The position numbers and the translations under genes were made by a program. From assembly GCA_963573305.1 (NCBI GenBank), contig OY754329.1:147199266-147263265 (forward strand): 64,000 nucleotides of DNA, given 5' to 3'. The DNA is from Pyrrhosoma nymphula (lineage: Eukaryota; Arthropoda; Insecta; Odonata; Coenagrionidae). Of the stretch, positions 24,711 through 37,439 are shown one piece after another. Each line of letters begins with the position of its first letter. Positions within the stretch are counted from its first letter, which is position 1. The notes beneath the pieces are model-generated. The model was not told where the DNA came from, ran no database searches, and saw only the letters and a list, made by a program, of their open reading frames with translations.

Positions 24711-26480
24711 AATCATGAGACGTATTACTTATTGCGATATTTCTAAATATATGTATTTTTCTTAGAAAATAAACCATTTTTTTGTACCAAAAAGAACAAA
24801 TTTGAACTTTACGAGCAGTTGCGCAATCTCAAGCCTAATATATTGCAAGTATATACAGAAGAAACCCACTTTTAATGCTATTATTTAACCACTTAAAATA
24901 GTTCTTATGATAATGACAATTCCATAACGATAAAAAAATCAAGTCAGCATTAACATATATATTACCAAATGAACATTCTTAAATCAGGGCTTGATCAAAA
25001 TTGAATACAGCAATTAACGTTACGGAAAGACTTTGTCTAAAATCTTTTTTCTTGAAAATAAATCAAATAAAGCAGCCGGAAAATCAAACATCAATTGGAA
25101 TTTCTACCTTATTATACATTAGAGAGTTAGCACGCCATCCGAATTAATATCTACATACTATTTAATAATGGAGCTAAATCATAATTCCTATATTATATTT
25201 TATAGAACTGTCAATGTGAACTAAGTCAAGTTTTAGATTCAAGTGTTTGAAATCGTTGTCAAAAGCTAACTATTCACTATTCGCATTGTGTATCGTAAAA
25301 AAACACCTATCCAGAGGCCAGGAAATAGTTAATATTTAATAACATGATAAATTAATATAGAGAATTATAATTAAACAATGAAACCAAGGACGTGCAGATA
25401 AATAACTATTGAGAGAACCCGAACTAAGAAACGGGAAAAATAAATAAGAAAGAGGGATTATTGTTGAAAATAAAGGAAGGAGAGTGTGCACGAAAAGAGA
25501 TATCCTGGAGTAAAAACGGAAAGAAAGTAAGGTGCAGAAGGCAGAAATTAATAAAAACACATAGTGGCGGGAGTGAACGAAAAAAGGAGAGAGGTAGAGA
25601 GAGAATGTTACAGGAGCATTTCAAGAGGGACCAGGAAAATAATTACGTGGAATAGGAGAGCTTACGCCAGCGGACACTTCCAAGATCACGATATGTGAAA
25701 TCATTATTAATTCAAATGAATTGAACTAAATAAGGAAGAAAATTAAAATATATAAACAGTATCATGAAAATTAAACTAGTGAAATTTGAAAACTAAAGTA
25801 ATTATATTTGTAAATTGGATCCAATATTATTAATTGAGGAAACATTGGTTATTTGGGTTGTTGTGTCTAATATTTGTCCCATAATAAATGTATGTATTAT
25901 TGTGAAGTGTAGTATAAAATGTTTTATTGATGTATTGATGTTTTATGATTACCATTTCCTTTTACACAAAGGGGAAAACTTTACGGTATTTACTCAGGGG
26001 ACCTATAGGTTTAAGAAGAGTGTCAGTTCAATTAGGCAAAGTGTAAAATTGTTAACATCATCAAATCAGAATCGCATTGATTCAGACGCCTCTTCCCCTA
26101 AATTCCACATCACAAACGTCAACTTGCAAACTCGACGCGTCGCTCGGCGGAAGGATAATGTGGAGAATGAAATAATCTGGCCGCGTGTGACTGTTATCTC
26201 AACATGAGGTGCCGGAAATTGTGACATATCCTCATGCCAGGGTTTGACCGGGAATTGGGAAAATGACTTCCTTGGCCACGTGGTTGAACGAAGGTTTCCG
26301 AGTTATTAGGACTCGCAGCTCCAGGAACAGACGTAATAAAATGCAAACTTCAGCGGTAATAAGCGCCAACAATCGGTGCACTGGTCATGTATCCATTACG
26401 CTCCACCAATTTTGAATTCACGAGGAATTAGCCTAGTTGGCTGATAATAGCTTGAGGCAATAATTAGCGTATGAAGAAAC
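24710..26480. other. AT-rich stretch with one unassigned long open frame
   Basis: The plus frame 25815-26207 is open for 130 codons, hydrophobic at first and Ser/Arg-rich later, but has no motif I know and no clear splice signals. A purine-rich segment lies at 25440-25640. Nothing else is recognised. Confidence 0.45.
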
Positions 26481-26509
26481 ACTGTGGCACTACTTGTATT
26501 AAGACTGAT

Positions 26510-26812
26510 TCACAAAAGTTGAAGGCATACATTCATAATTGTTTTCATTATTCCAATGACATATAAATATTTTAAACTAGCAAGCAAATTGGCGTTTATG
26601 TTTTCCTCGGAAACAGTTTCTGACGAGGGTAAGATTTGATACACTTCCTGAATACATCTGTTAAAGTCGCTCAGTTGGAAAAATAGCAGCAGTTTTGTTG
26701 AAAAATCTAAGAAATAATGGCCATTAGACACATCGACAGCCACCATCATTGGAAATCCTCGTACCAGATGAAAGATTGAAAACATTACATTTCTCAAAGA
26801 AAACATGAACAA
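26510..26812 (-). CDS. Weak candidate exon, unidentified
   Basis: A minus-strand frame of about 100 codons in AT-rich DNA has unusually protein-like composition, with FFQLSDFNRCIQEVYQILP followed by an acidic turn and a hydrophobic helix-like end. Flanking splice sites are poor: no CAG acceptor after a pyrimidine tract, and only GTATGC as a possible donor. It matches no family I recognise. It could be an exon, a decayed transposon gene or chance. Confidence 0.15.
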   Translation of the reverse strand: MFMFSLRNVMFSIFHLVRGFPMMVAVDVSNGHYFLDFSTKLLLFFQLSDFNRCIQEVYQILPSSETVSEENINANLLASLKYLYVIGIMKTIMNVCLQLL

Positions 26813-27059
26813 GGAGCAAAATTCAATGAATAGCTATGTAGACGGAGTGGTTTAAAAACTTACCGAGAGATGTTAACCTCTTACGCAAAGAAAATCTCGG
26901 AAATATTTCTTTTTAATTTCTCTAAAAGTTTAAAATATTAATCCGTACAAGATATACAGAAAACATCTTCCACATCAACTGAAAGGACTCCATGCCCTTG
27001 AATCAGTGTAATACGCATCCACTGCGTAGCGATTTCTAGGTTAGTTTAGAACTCATCTA

Positions 27060-27490
27060 TTGGCGAAGTCTCACTCTGGGCGCCATGCCCTTAATTTCCT
27101 CCAAGATCGTTTTCGCCTTCTTCGGCGCCCACGAGGACGTCGTGGCAATTGCAAAGAAAGACACTGACGAGGAAGGCGGAATTAATTGAGCGTGACTCCC
27201 TCACTCCATAAAGGGACCGTCGGAGCCACTTTGCGCCCACCGCGTCGGAAGCCCATGCCCATGGCTTGACCGTATAAATATCTTCGCGGTCGCTCCCGGA
27301 GGCGGAAGCGGGGACGATTCCCCCCACTCACGTCGCTGCGCGCGCAGTAACTCGAGCGATACATAGTGATGGACCTTAATGAAAACACTCCGCTCTCAGC
27401 TTCCTGTCTCTCCCTCTCCCTGCCTCCTCGTGCCCACTTCAAACCTCAGGCGCTTAGGACGGCCCAACCGTCTCAGTATGTATTTGGGTA
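27060..27490. promoter_or_regulatory. GC-rich patch with TATA box
   Basis: A CpG-richer patch contains TATAAATA at 27273-27280 on plus, followed about 30 bp later by GC-rich sequence where a start site could fall. No recognised exon follows; the next element is a LINE fragment. The minus-strand frames here (27091-27327, 27182-27442) overlap and lack motifs. Confidence 0.25.
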
Positions 27491-27499
27491 CCTTATGAG

Positions 27500-28203
27500 G
27501 TAGGCTTGAAAACTCAGAACGCGTGCAGCGGAGATCGGCAAGATATGTTAAAGGTCGTTATGATAATCTCGTTAGTGATACTGACCTATTGCGGCAACTA
27601 AGCTGGGAAACGCTTTCAGATCGTCGATTAAAATTTAGACTCAATCTATTATGTAAGTTCCAAACCAATTTATTCTCTGACGACATTGATAATATTTTAC
27701 GAAATCTGACATACTACGGTAGATCAGATCATGAGAAAAAAATTAGGGAACTAGACTGCTGAACGGACAAATTTAAAATGTCATGTTTCCCGCGAACGAT
27801 AAGGGACCATAACGGCTGCCAATGAGACTTTAAACTTGGTTTTTGATAGGTAGTGTAGCTCTTAGTAGTAGTACTCCCTAATATTTGTATCCTTGTCTGC
27901 TACGTAGTGCTTACAGCACGCCGTGCGTGTTTTCAACATAACTCTTGAGTTTCTGTCCATATTTGTAGTTGCAAAATACATAGGATATACTAACGGTATC
28001 TCTACAATTGAGAGCATATCTGTATTGTAGTGAATGCTTGTGAGGCTTCACCTCGTGAGAATCATTAGCGATTTAAGCTAATGCATCAATAGTTGTAGTT
28101 ACACTAACTTTAGGGTATAGTGAAATGCATGTTGGTGACTACTCACCCCCTACCACACACCATTGAGATGGCTTGCAGGGTATTTTGTAGATGTAGATGT
28201 ATG
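27500..28203 (+). mobile_element. 5'-truncated LINE, CR1/Jockey-like 3' end
   Basis: The frame from about 27502 reads LENSERVQRRSARYV, then LLRQLSWETLSDRRLKFRL and LLCKF, which is the familiar C-terminal tail of CR1/Jockey-clade reverse transcriptases (ERVQRRAARFV ... LGWETLxxRR). It stops at 27762. In a shifted frame just after, FPRTIRDHN matches the usual FPRTIRDWN ending, so there is a stop or frameshift. A 3' UTR of about 400 bp follows, ending in ACTCACCCCCTACCACACACC and a (TGTAGA)n tail at 28186-28201, typical of LINE 3' ends. The copy lacks the endonuclease and catalytic domains and cannot move by itself. Confidence 0.85.
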
Positions 28204-28209
28204 ACTGCT

Positions 28210-31200
28210 TCAAGCTTTTTAAAGGTACGGCCAAAAAGTTTCCACGCAGCGTTACGTAAAAACTACTCTGAGACTAATCGTTAAGCGGAGAGCCAAGTGA
28301 AAGCACATTCCTCGAGCCGTGCAGCAGGTCGACCTGCGTTCCTCTCGCCTCGGAAAACACTCTCTCAACGCCACGACGTTGATAGAGGGACGAAACTCCT
28401 AAGTACCACTCGCACACAGGCACGCACATGAAAAGTGGACGCTTGGGTCATTCTCGCCGTTGAATCTACTCCGTACAGAGTAGAAGAGGAGTTTCGGACG
28501 TGCTCTGAAAACTGAAGTACCTCTGAGAACTCCGAAGAAGAAAATAAAAGTATTTCTGCGCGGCAAAATCCTTTTCCGCTGCACTACTTTAACCTTTGGG
28601 TCCTTAACACCTTACAGGTCCCTTTTTGTCCTTCTGAACGATTTCCATCCTCCTTTATGACTTTTGAAAAGGTGAGTTAACCGGACTTTCGGCGAAGAAC
28701 GTGGTACCTAGCACTCGGTTGGAGGTTGATGAGTCAAGCACTCACCATTTTCAATCCTCAGCTTTGACGTGGCGCAAAAGCCTGAACTCGGAGGGGGTTT
28801 CGGTAGTTTGTTACTCCTCGGGTAGGGAGGCTACTGGATCAAACCGCCACCATCAGACGACCAAATAGTCTCTGGATTCCAGCTTGAAGGCGCCACTCGA
28901 ATTAATTGCGTTTGTCTGAACACGCCTTGAGTGATCAAATTCCAAGTTTTGCGACGGGGTCCGGCCATTATCATTGATGGCTGGGTGCCAAACACTTCGG
29001 CCTTTTCTCACTTTCCCTTACCCTTCCCCCACCAGGATTACGGGGTAAATTAATTAGAAACCGGCTTTTAGATTTCACTGACGCGGGCATACGTCTTATC
29101 CTCTCCTTGGATTTGTTGGCCATTAGTTTGGATACATTTGTTGCATTTTCTTTATATTACTTGTTTATGCTCAAATTAACACAGCTGAGATGCAGACTTT
29201 GTCTATGGAGTTTTTATTTCTGTCCCTGAATGAACCAAATGTGAGCCTTTATTAAATAACCTTCAAGAAGTCTAAATGGAGATGGAATATAATTTTGATG
29301 ATTCCCAAATCATAATTTACACATGCAAAAAAGTTCATATGTATCATCATCCATTTGTGTCACATACACAGTAACGTTGAGTACAAAAATATGTGAGAGC
29401 TTGATCGGGCATATTTACATTTTTGGATCCGCGAGAGTGCGCGTATGGCAATGCTATGAAGGCGGAAACTACGAGAATAGAAAGGATAGAAATGGAAAAA
29501 AGCTAAACATTGTTATTTGTTTTTTTTGGGTACCATGCTTTTGCTCGTCAATCCCCCCCCCCCTTGCTCACACTGCCCTTCTCTACCCCTGAAAGGTCAA
29601 GGCCGAGGCGAGAAAGTGACGGAAAATGCCGGCGGGCAACGACACACATGACTCACATTTCTTCCCTTCGCCCATTTCGCCCCTTCCTCCGAGGTTTATG
29701 AAAAGAGTTAATGGAGTGGGAAAACGCAATATTCCCCCATTTTTTAAGTTGAAAGAAGGGCGTGCTGAAGGAGAAGAAATCAGGGAATGGGGAAAGGGGG
29801 TGACGGTGGAGAAAGGAAGGTGAGAGGAATTCTGATTCCCTGTTCCCACTAACGACGCACGGACCAGCGTGTGTCACGCGTGTAAGCCTCAATCGCCGTG
29901 GGAATGCACGTCCACACACGCTCAACGACTAGTTCCTAACTTAAACAGCTAACTTACAACAGAGCTAACGACTTAAGAGTAGATAGCTCTGGCGTTTCTA
30001 GTGTTACATGCTCTTGAAATCATTTCGAATATTACAAAAGGTCTTATTGATGTGGGAATTCTAATTTAGTTTGAAATTAACTGTTCTAATCATCACTCGC
30101 TCGTTACAATTCCTGTAGAGGACAGCACAGAGTCGAAGTAGTGAGCATACATATCGCATGGTTCCGCTAGTACGTACGAAGGTAGAGGAAACGGAGCGTA
30201 GAGAGACAGGGTGAACATTGATAAGTCGATTGGAGAGGTTGGGAGGTGGATATTTAGCGACCCGGAGTCGGTAGTCGCGACTATCTAGTTAGGAGATCAC
30301 ATGAATAAGGTCTTCTTGAGGCCACAGACAAAAAGAGCGGAAGGTTATGACGGAGGGCTCAATACGCGTTCGGAGTTCGCCCCGGCTTTTAAAGGGCATG
30401 TGTCGGCAGCCATCCGATACCGACACAAACAAACACGGCGGAACACACGTGGACGAGCGGAGGCCGATTCGCTCCATCTCGATGCAATATAAGGGGGCAG
30501 GAGGAGGACTCTCAGAGGGGTAGGTGTTTCCGTGGGTGGGGGTGGGGGCGGAGAGGTACGTATAACAGGCCCTCCCGCTCTACTACCCCCTCTTGCCCCT
30601 CTCGGGCACTTCCGACCGCGTCCCGATGCCTTTCGATGTGGGGGAGGGAGAGACGCCGCGGTCGCCTGAAGGCAGTGAGCACATTAGGCCCCCAAACCAC
30701 TTTCATTTTCAATATCGGGACCAAAAGGTTTCCTTTCCCGCCAGAAATACGCCACGGTTTTTGGGTCACCTTTGGCAGAGTGCTCTAAGAACTCGGTCTA
30801 CCTTTCGACTTCGAGAAATTGGCACCGAAAGCAACCATCATTAGCACCACCTCACCATAACAAAAAATAAAAATTTGCTGGTGTCACCTTTCATAATTAT
30901 ACGTTTTTTTTATAGCATCACAGTAGTATTAGTAGTGATTTCATTAATGTGCTTTGGTGGCTAAGGCAATGTGGCACTTACAAACAACAACTTGTAGACA
31001 TGAGCAGCATTATTCACACGGACAGGAGGTTCACTCCGAAATCCAACCGAACCCAACGATATTTTACTCCGGTGACTGAGCAGGAACAAGTGTCGGCTGT
31101 TGCCCTAAATCAAGCATCAAGTCTCCAAATTTGTTTGCAAGTCTGAGGGCAGAAATTTAAAATATTTTATTCAAATTTTGAAGTTACACAGACTAGCAAT
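28210..31200. other. Non-coding stretch with GC-richer patches
   Basis: Patches near 28270-28900, 29520-29860 and 30120-30820 are GC-richer, with a C-run at 29551-29563. Open frames there are short and overlap on both strands. No motif, promoter pair or transposon end was found. 29640-29850 is open on both strands, again suggesting composition. Confidence 0.5.
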
Positions 31201-31202
31201 TA

Positions 31203-31427
31203 ATGAAAAATTCACCTTTCACGGCTCTCAGTGAAGTATTTAAAAGATATATTAATATTATTACAAGGTCCAAAAGAAAAACCCAACTGAGGAAATTATT
31301 TCCTATTTACCAATCTGAATTTAATATTAAAGCTATCCCCGTTTTCGAAGAATATTTCAGTACAAGAGCATTCATTTATAAACTTGATTCAAAATACAGA
31401 AATTGTTGTGTAACAAAGACATCTTGA
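31203..31427 (+). pseudogene. Possible decayed retroelement open frame
   Basis: A 74-codon frame reads ITRSKRKTQLRKLFPIYQSE then IKAIPVFEEYFSTRAFIYKL. The pattern of a basic stretch followed by short helices around FxxY is reminiscent of the C-terminal tails of non-LTR retrotransposon polymerases. It lies directly before a Penelope-like palindrome and a reverse-transcriptase remnant. The assignment is weak. Confidence 0.2.
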
Positions 31428-31473
31428 AAACTCAAAATAATCAAACCAGTGATTGAGACAATTTTAAACGTCG

Positions 31474-31682
31474 AAGTGAAAGAGAGAACGTTGTATTTTT
31501 CCACTGATATTTATTCATGTCGGTGCAGGGTAGACCTACTTTCAACGTTTATGTGCCATCTTCAGGTACAGAGCACTTGCACCTGAAGATGAAGCATACG
31601 TGTCGAAACCAGTAGTACCTTATTACCAACAGTAATAAATAGCAATGTAATGTGCGAAAAGTTTTTTCTCTCACTTTGAAAA
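31474..31682. mobile_element. Penelope-like terminal palindrome with hammerhead motif
   Basis: About 100-bp arms, 31474-31573 and 31577-31682, are diverged inverted copies around CATCTTCAGGT / ACCTGAAGATG. Read on plus, the right arm contains CTGAAGA (31583-31589), a degenerate stem II, GAAAC (31605-31609), loop CA, GT, then A at 31614. These fit the hammerhead core CUGANGA, GAAA and NUH with a two-base-pair helix III. Helix I (GCAC before the core, GTAC after) pairs at 3 of 4 positions. Minimal type I hammerheads at termini are known for Penelope-like elements. The copy looks decayed; activity is uncertain. Confidence 0.55.
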
Positions 31683-31761
31683 TGAATTTTCACATTGTTA
31701 AGCCTTAAACTTTCGAATTCTGTTAGTGTCCTCCCGAAAAGATCCAAGAGTGTTATCAAGG

Positions 31762-31985
31762 CACTTTGGCTTATGTTGAGGATTTTAAAAAGGCATTTGA
31801 CAAGAGTTAATTGAGAAAAATAATAAATACACTAATGACAGGAGTAGATTGGAGAGACAGGATGCTCATTCAAAACTTATAGCAGACAAGTAATAGGTGC
31901 TTGCATAAAAGGAGAGTTACTAACTATGGAATTATGAAATTTAATAATGGGTAAATGAGGGATGAGTTTTCAATTAATGCGTTTG
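31762..31985 (+). pseudogene. LINE reverse-transcriptase palm remnant
   Basis: The plus frame from about 31768 reads AYVEDFKKAFDK, stop, LRKIINTLMTGVDWRDRMLIQNL, stop, and more. This matches the conserved reverse-transcriptase stretch FVDFxKAFDRV ... GVDWRDRRLI of non-LTR elements such as RTE or related clades, containing the first catalytic aspartate region. At least two in-frame stops show it is dead. It follows the Penelope-like palindrome by less than 100 bp. Confidence 0.7.
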
Positions 31986-31999
31986 TCATTTGTACGTCC

Positions 32000-34930
32000 A
32001 AATCCAAAAAGAAGATGCCGATAGATGTCTATAGCAGTAACGGTACTCTAAATTCTATGTCTACGTTTTTTAGACATATTTACTCCCATATTTGACGCCA
32101 ATAATTATTATCGCTGCCGTAATTCTAATCACGGAAAGGAGAAAAAACCGTAAATCCTTAAATTCACACAGAAGTGTCGTGATACCACCACAAGAAACTA
32201 GGTGGCGGAAAACTAACATTTCGTAAGTTTTAGCCCTTTATATCCCTTAAAGTTTCCCGAAATCCATTATTAGAGCTTTTAATATTTCTTTACTGGTTTA
32301 TAGTAAACTATTAATTTTATCCAGGCATACGGAATAAGTAAAATATAAAAAATGCATTTTTAAGTTAAATGAATGAATTTACTTGAGAAATGAACATAAA
32401 AGTAATAATCCTACTTCATTCTACGTGAAAGGCTCATTAATTTTATTCCATCTTTTCCACTGGTATCTAAACTTGATAGCGGCATCATCACTATTCTTTG
32501 ATACCAAACACTAATTCTCACAGTATTTTGCACTGCTCATTATGAAATAGTGGTGAAGTGTTTACGCTATTTTATGTACTCCACCTATATTCAAAGCTTG
32601 ATATGTATTACAGAAGGAATGACAACGTAATATGGTACTCATGAAAGATATTTGAAAACATCCACCTACTATCATATTAAACGTTTCGAGTGCGCATGGG
32701 ACTTTATTTGGCTACCCACTTTGGCGTGACGACTGAGAACGATGCTTAAGTGAGTGTTCTTAAATCATTCTGAGTGTAGTACGGGATTGAGTTCTTTTAC
32801 TTCAAAAGGTCTTTGAGACTTCCTTCAATCGAAATCATTTTTATATCTCTCTAGATTTAGCGAACTGCGCAGTCATAACCCACCATAAACATAAAGCGTG
32901 AAATTGAATGGAAGCTGCTTTCCAACGTGTCTTGGTGGCATATCAAACTTAATGAAAATAAGTATTTGAGCCAAAGATAAAAATATTTCCCCGATTATCT
33001 CCCTCGCTGAGCTAATTATTACATAAGTGAAAACTGATACGAATTCAAAATGCTTTAACCACCTACGCTCAAGGTAGCGTAACAATTAAACTTAGAATCC
33101 GATGGGTAAAAGCAAGAAATCTCACTACTTCTCGTTGAACCTGTGGTGCACAATTAAAAAGCAACTGTAAAACGTTTAGTGCAGTAAACATAAACCGGTA
33201 ATCATACCGAATTAAACGATAGAACAATAATCAAAGTGAGATCACATGAGAACCAGCTAGAAATGAAACAGCTAGAAACATGATCTATAAACTTATGGGT
33301 ATTTTCATGGAGGTGCGCTTACGCAAACAAATGGTATGACTTCATAGAATAAAAGATTATATATAGACGAATAAATATGTTTCGTAAAAAACATTAAGGT
33401 CAAAAGATGTTAATCAAACAATCATTAAGGCATAGGAATTTTTTTTCGAAGGAAAATTCATTCAAGGAATGAGCAGAAACAAATGAAATATGTACAACCC
33501 ATCAGACCGATCGTTGCATGCCCAGAAACCTTGGACATCCAATATTTGCAACGAAATTCAATTTAAAGAAAAAATCTTGCACGGAACCACTACTGCGGAA
33601 CTTCAAAGAAAATAAAATGCAAACGATTGAACGTTGAGGGCTGCTCTATTGGAAGGGCTTGCACATTGGGTACGGCAAGATCTCAAATATCGGAAATGGG
33701 GAGAACATTTGGTGAAAAGCAATCTTTTCTACCCTAAAACTGTAATCAAAAAGTGCTTTAGTGAGGCATTCAGAGAGGAAATTGCCAGAATGTCAAGTAA
33801 AATAAGCGAAACTTCTGGTGATTCCGGAAATATGTTTGCAAGAACGAGAAAGAGGCCAATTGTTAAAAGATACATGTTAACAGAAACGGTTTCTCATTCA
33901 TACTTTTACCAAGAGAGTTAGGTTACATTAATGCCGGTGGTGCGTACAAGAAAAATACTTTGATTACAGCTATAGACACGTAGCGTTAGTTACTAGATGG
34001 TATGGGAAAATATGTAACAACATAAAATTAAAATAACAACGGATATAATTGATGTTTGGTTAAAGAATAAGATAAACGTGACAAATACCTATCGAGTAAA
34101 CTGAGAGTATAAACCAAAATGAAAAACGCTTCATCGCAGGAAAAAAATGAAGTATTATATTCGATACTACTGAAACTAAACTGGAAATTAAGAGATTTTT
34201 TGATGATTGGTAACATGACAAATTATTGAAATAGATCATAAGAAAGTATTTAATATCCGTGAAGTATTTCCTTGGTAGAGACACAGAAAAAAATACACTT
34301 TTGAAGGCAAGTACTGGCATAAATGTAGTTAAATACACCGGAAGATATTACACTGGAGATCATGAGACGTCTGAGAATCCATTTACACTTATATTTATAT
34401 CGATCGGCATTAAGTTTTACCTACGGCATAAGTACAATGTGTTATCACTGACCATTAATGGCGAAATTTGACATCAAGGGTTTTTCACGTGTAAACAGTT
34501 TTTCGAGCGGACCCTTGCACTATTAATGAGCCCTAGGACCGGTTATTCGTAAAAAAATACAAAACACATGTTAAAAATTGTACGGCTATCCTTCGCAAGA
34601 ATTAATGAAATTACGTGGAATTAGAGGGCAAATGTTTTCATTGACTTAAATTGACATTGAAATGAACGTGAAAGCGTGAAATGGGTGCTCTTATATCTCT
34701 CGCACTAATTTTTTCGCGGAATTTTATGAATTTAATAATTAAAATTAACAATGCCTGAATGGATAGAGTTAGCAGGCATGCATGTAGAATGATACCAATG
34801 AGCCGTTTCAATAGATAAAATATAGTTCACGTATATTGCAGTGTTATAAGCTTGACTCGGCTGTGACGCTCCATTTTTAATAATGTAGTCACTAGAAACT
34901 TTGCAAAAAATATATTTCTTCACGTTACGG
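32000..34930. other. AT-rich non-coding stretch, nothing recognised
   Basis: The plus frame 33634-33921 (95 codons, basic, no ATG at its start) has no recognisable motif. Other frames are shorter. No transposon termini were seen. Confidence 0.55.
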
Positions 34931-35750
34931 TTAATGGATAGAGAAAATCACTTTAGCGCAAAGAGCTATATGAGGAGCGTGGCTCCACTCAAAATCATCC
35001 AAGTACATCATATGGATAGCAGGAATAGGTCGGAGTAGGCACGCGGAAATTGGCCAAATTCCATTTGAAGAGCGGAGAAAAACTATGAGGACGACGGCAT
35101 CATTCGCGCCCCACATTTCAGTTCGGTGGAGGTGAACCCTTCCGTCGAGGAGAGGGGGAAAAAAGAGGGACGCAATAATCAAAACAGAGGAACCTCTTTT
35201 CGGAGAGATAAGAGGCCGTAATGGGCATTAAGCTCAAAACGCAACGAAAAGTGCGGTCGGTAATCGATGGAGAAGTGATACTAAGCCCCTCGAGGGGCTG
35301 GGGGGCAGTGGAAGAGATGAGTTATTCCACCAACCGATAGAGGGGAGGATGTGAACTAAGTGAGTGAGAGCAGCGGGGTGAATGAAAAAAAATAACAACG
35401 CAGGTGAACCGGAGAGGGTGGCGAGGGTGGGGGAGGACGCTTAAGTCGATTATCACCCATCAATACGGTTGAGGGTTCACTTTCCATCTCATCCGAGTCC
35501 CGCAACTCCAAACTCACTCCCCCTGGCCACACACGCGGAGAGAGACTCGCTCAATCGCTCACACACAGAGAGCACACAAATGCAAACCGTGTTCTCACAC
35601 ACGCACACCGAAACAAACAACACACTAACCAGACTCACTTCGCCACTTGCGCGTCCCCTAAAAGGCCCTTCACCTCCCCCACATGCTATCTCTCAAAAAT
35701 GCACGTGTTTTTCCCCGTAATGGAAGCACTCGAAGTCAAGTGATGCAACG
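34930..35750. other. GC-richer non-coding stretch
   Basis: Composition rises relative to flanks, with CACACA-rich segments near 35560-35630. The plus frame 35469-35720 is Thr/His/Pro-rich simple sequence. No gene is called. Confidence 0.45.
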
Positions 35751-35754
35751 TTTT

Positions 35755-36235
35755 GGAGCGAGAGAGAGAGGGGGAGAGAGGGAGGGAGAGGGAGAGAGAG
35801 AGAGAGAGAAGGCTTTCATTAAATAAAAAAGGACGTCGGAGATGATGATGCCCGTGGATATTTTTTGGAGGAGGGGAAGGGGAACAGGCAAAAAAATTAA
35901 CCATGAAGATGAGAAGGGGAAAAAACGGAAAGATGGCACTGGCAGTGTGGAAGGAGGAGGAAGGAGAGGAGTGGGGAGGAGGCATTTAGGGAGAGGGAGG
36001 AAGGAAGGAAGGATGGGTAGACGGATGGGAGAAAAAATCCTGAGCGAAATGTATGAAAGGAGCAGGGTATATGTGTCACGGGAGGTCGGAGGGCGAACGG
36101 GAAGGCGTGTGGTGGCAGATAGGGAGGGAGGGATGGTGAGGTGAGGGGGGGATGGGGTTGAGGTGACTGTGGGGCGCGAATCATTACGCACGTGAGAATG
36201 GGTGGAGGGAGAGAGAGAGAGGGGGTTGATACAAG
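35755..36235. repeat. Purine-rich tract with (GA)n microsatellites
   Basis: The plus strand is nearly all purine, with long GA runs at about 35757-35812 and 36208-36225. Open frames on minus are Ser/Pro/Leu simple sequence in several frames. Mirror-symmetric GA runs can form triplex DNA and bind GAGA-type factors in insects; either role is inference. Confidence 0.65.
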
Positions 36236-36239
36236 GAGC

Positions 36240-36850
36240 GTTAGGGATACACCGTCGCGGCGCTAGCGTCGCTTGCAGGAATGGTGTGCGTAACGCGATT
36301 CGGGGATTTTAGGTAGCTTGAACGAGATATCACTTCATATAAAATACGATTGAACTGGTCTCATCAAAAAGAAAAATATCTCATCTTTACAATGATAAAA
36401 AAACATCTGCCACTTATCACTATACTTTTCGATTTATTTGCAATAAAAATACCAGCAATTTTCCAAAGAAAAAGGTATGGGTATGCACTCCAGGTTTTAT
36501 TTCAATAATGTAGAAATTCTTAGGAATTGATCTCGTCATACATTTCACAGTGAGTAGTTTTTATTGGCTCTCAACTATATGTAAAATAAATCAATTATTC
36601 GCCGCAGTAATGATTACAGAATCGAAAAGCATTCTTCGGAGAAGGCGTATTCAGCTAACGGTGTGTGAAAAAAGAGCCAAGTTATAGGCTATTAATATTT
36701 AGTTAATTACTGAGAATTTCAGACACAAAAAACATTCTTTTGGCACCATTGATACTAAAATATATACTTCATGCTTCTTACAGCTGCTGCAATTAAAAAG
36801 TACATTCCAATATGGTCTCTATCATGACTATGGAAAAATCTCGCTCAAAC
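36240..36850. other. AT-rich non-coding stretch, nothing recognised
   Basis: No open frame over 60 codons and no repeat structure was noted. Confidence 0.55.
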
Positions 36851-36899
36851 TACCTTACAAAGAGCGGAGCGCAAGGAAAGAAGTCGATTTAAGATACGA

Positions 36900-37430
36900 G
36901 ATGGCACCACTGGAAAAAAAGATCGCGGGAATTGCCGCGTGCTGCACCCAAGGTGGCTCACACATCGAGTGCAAGGGGGATGTTAATAAGGTATTTATAT
37001 GGGTGCAGAATAAATAAGCGGGAGAATATAATGGGGCGAGGGAGTGCACATTTGGAATGTCTCTTTTTGGGCGTGGACGCAGGTGGGGAGGGTGGGCTGG
37101 GTGGGCTCGTGGGGAAGGGAATAGATGTGCAAGGGGTCGTTAAGGGTCCCGAAGCTGCTGCTGCCTCGCCAGGGCGCACATCCCCCCATCCCCTCTTCAA
37201 ACCATTTTTCTCCTCTCCCACTCCGCGCGCTTTTGTAGCGTCCCCTCCCATTTTTCTTTGCATTTCGTCCAAAAAAACCGTTTATGCATTCGGAAAAAAA
37301 TACACCTCGCGCCGGTGCAGGGAATAAATTTTCTCTCGCAAAAAGTCTTCCGAGTGTGCCCTTCAGAGAAAAAAGAAGCACTAACGTCCCCCAAAAGGGA
37401 AAAAAATCAACTGACGGCTGGTGCATGCAT
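36900..37430. other. GC-richer patch with overlapping open frames
   Basis: A local rise in GC, including a G-rich run at 37080-37110, is open in several frames on both strands (for example 36932-37327 plus and 36995-37426 minus). The peptides show no domain. This pattern of mutual overlap argues against coding and leaves a regulatory role possible. Confidence 0.3.
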
Positions 37431-37439
37431 ACCTTGTTA

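Noticed and set aside
33634..33921. 95-codon basic open frame
   Set aside because: No ATG near its start, no motif, no splice pair; left unannotated as a gene.
35686..36191. Long minus-strand frames of 95-151 codons
   Set aside because: They translate a (GA)n and purine-rich tract in more than one frame and consist of Ser/Pro/Leu runs.
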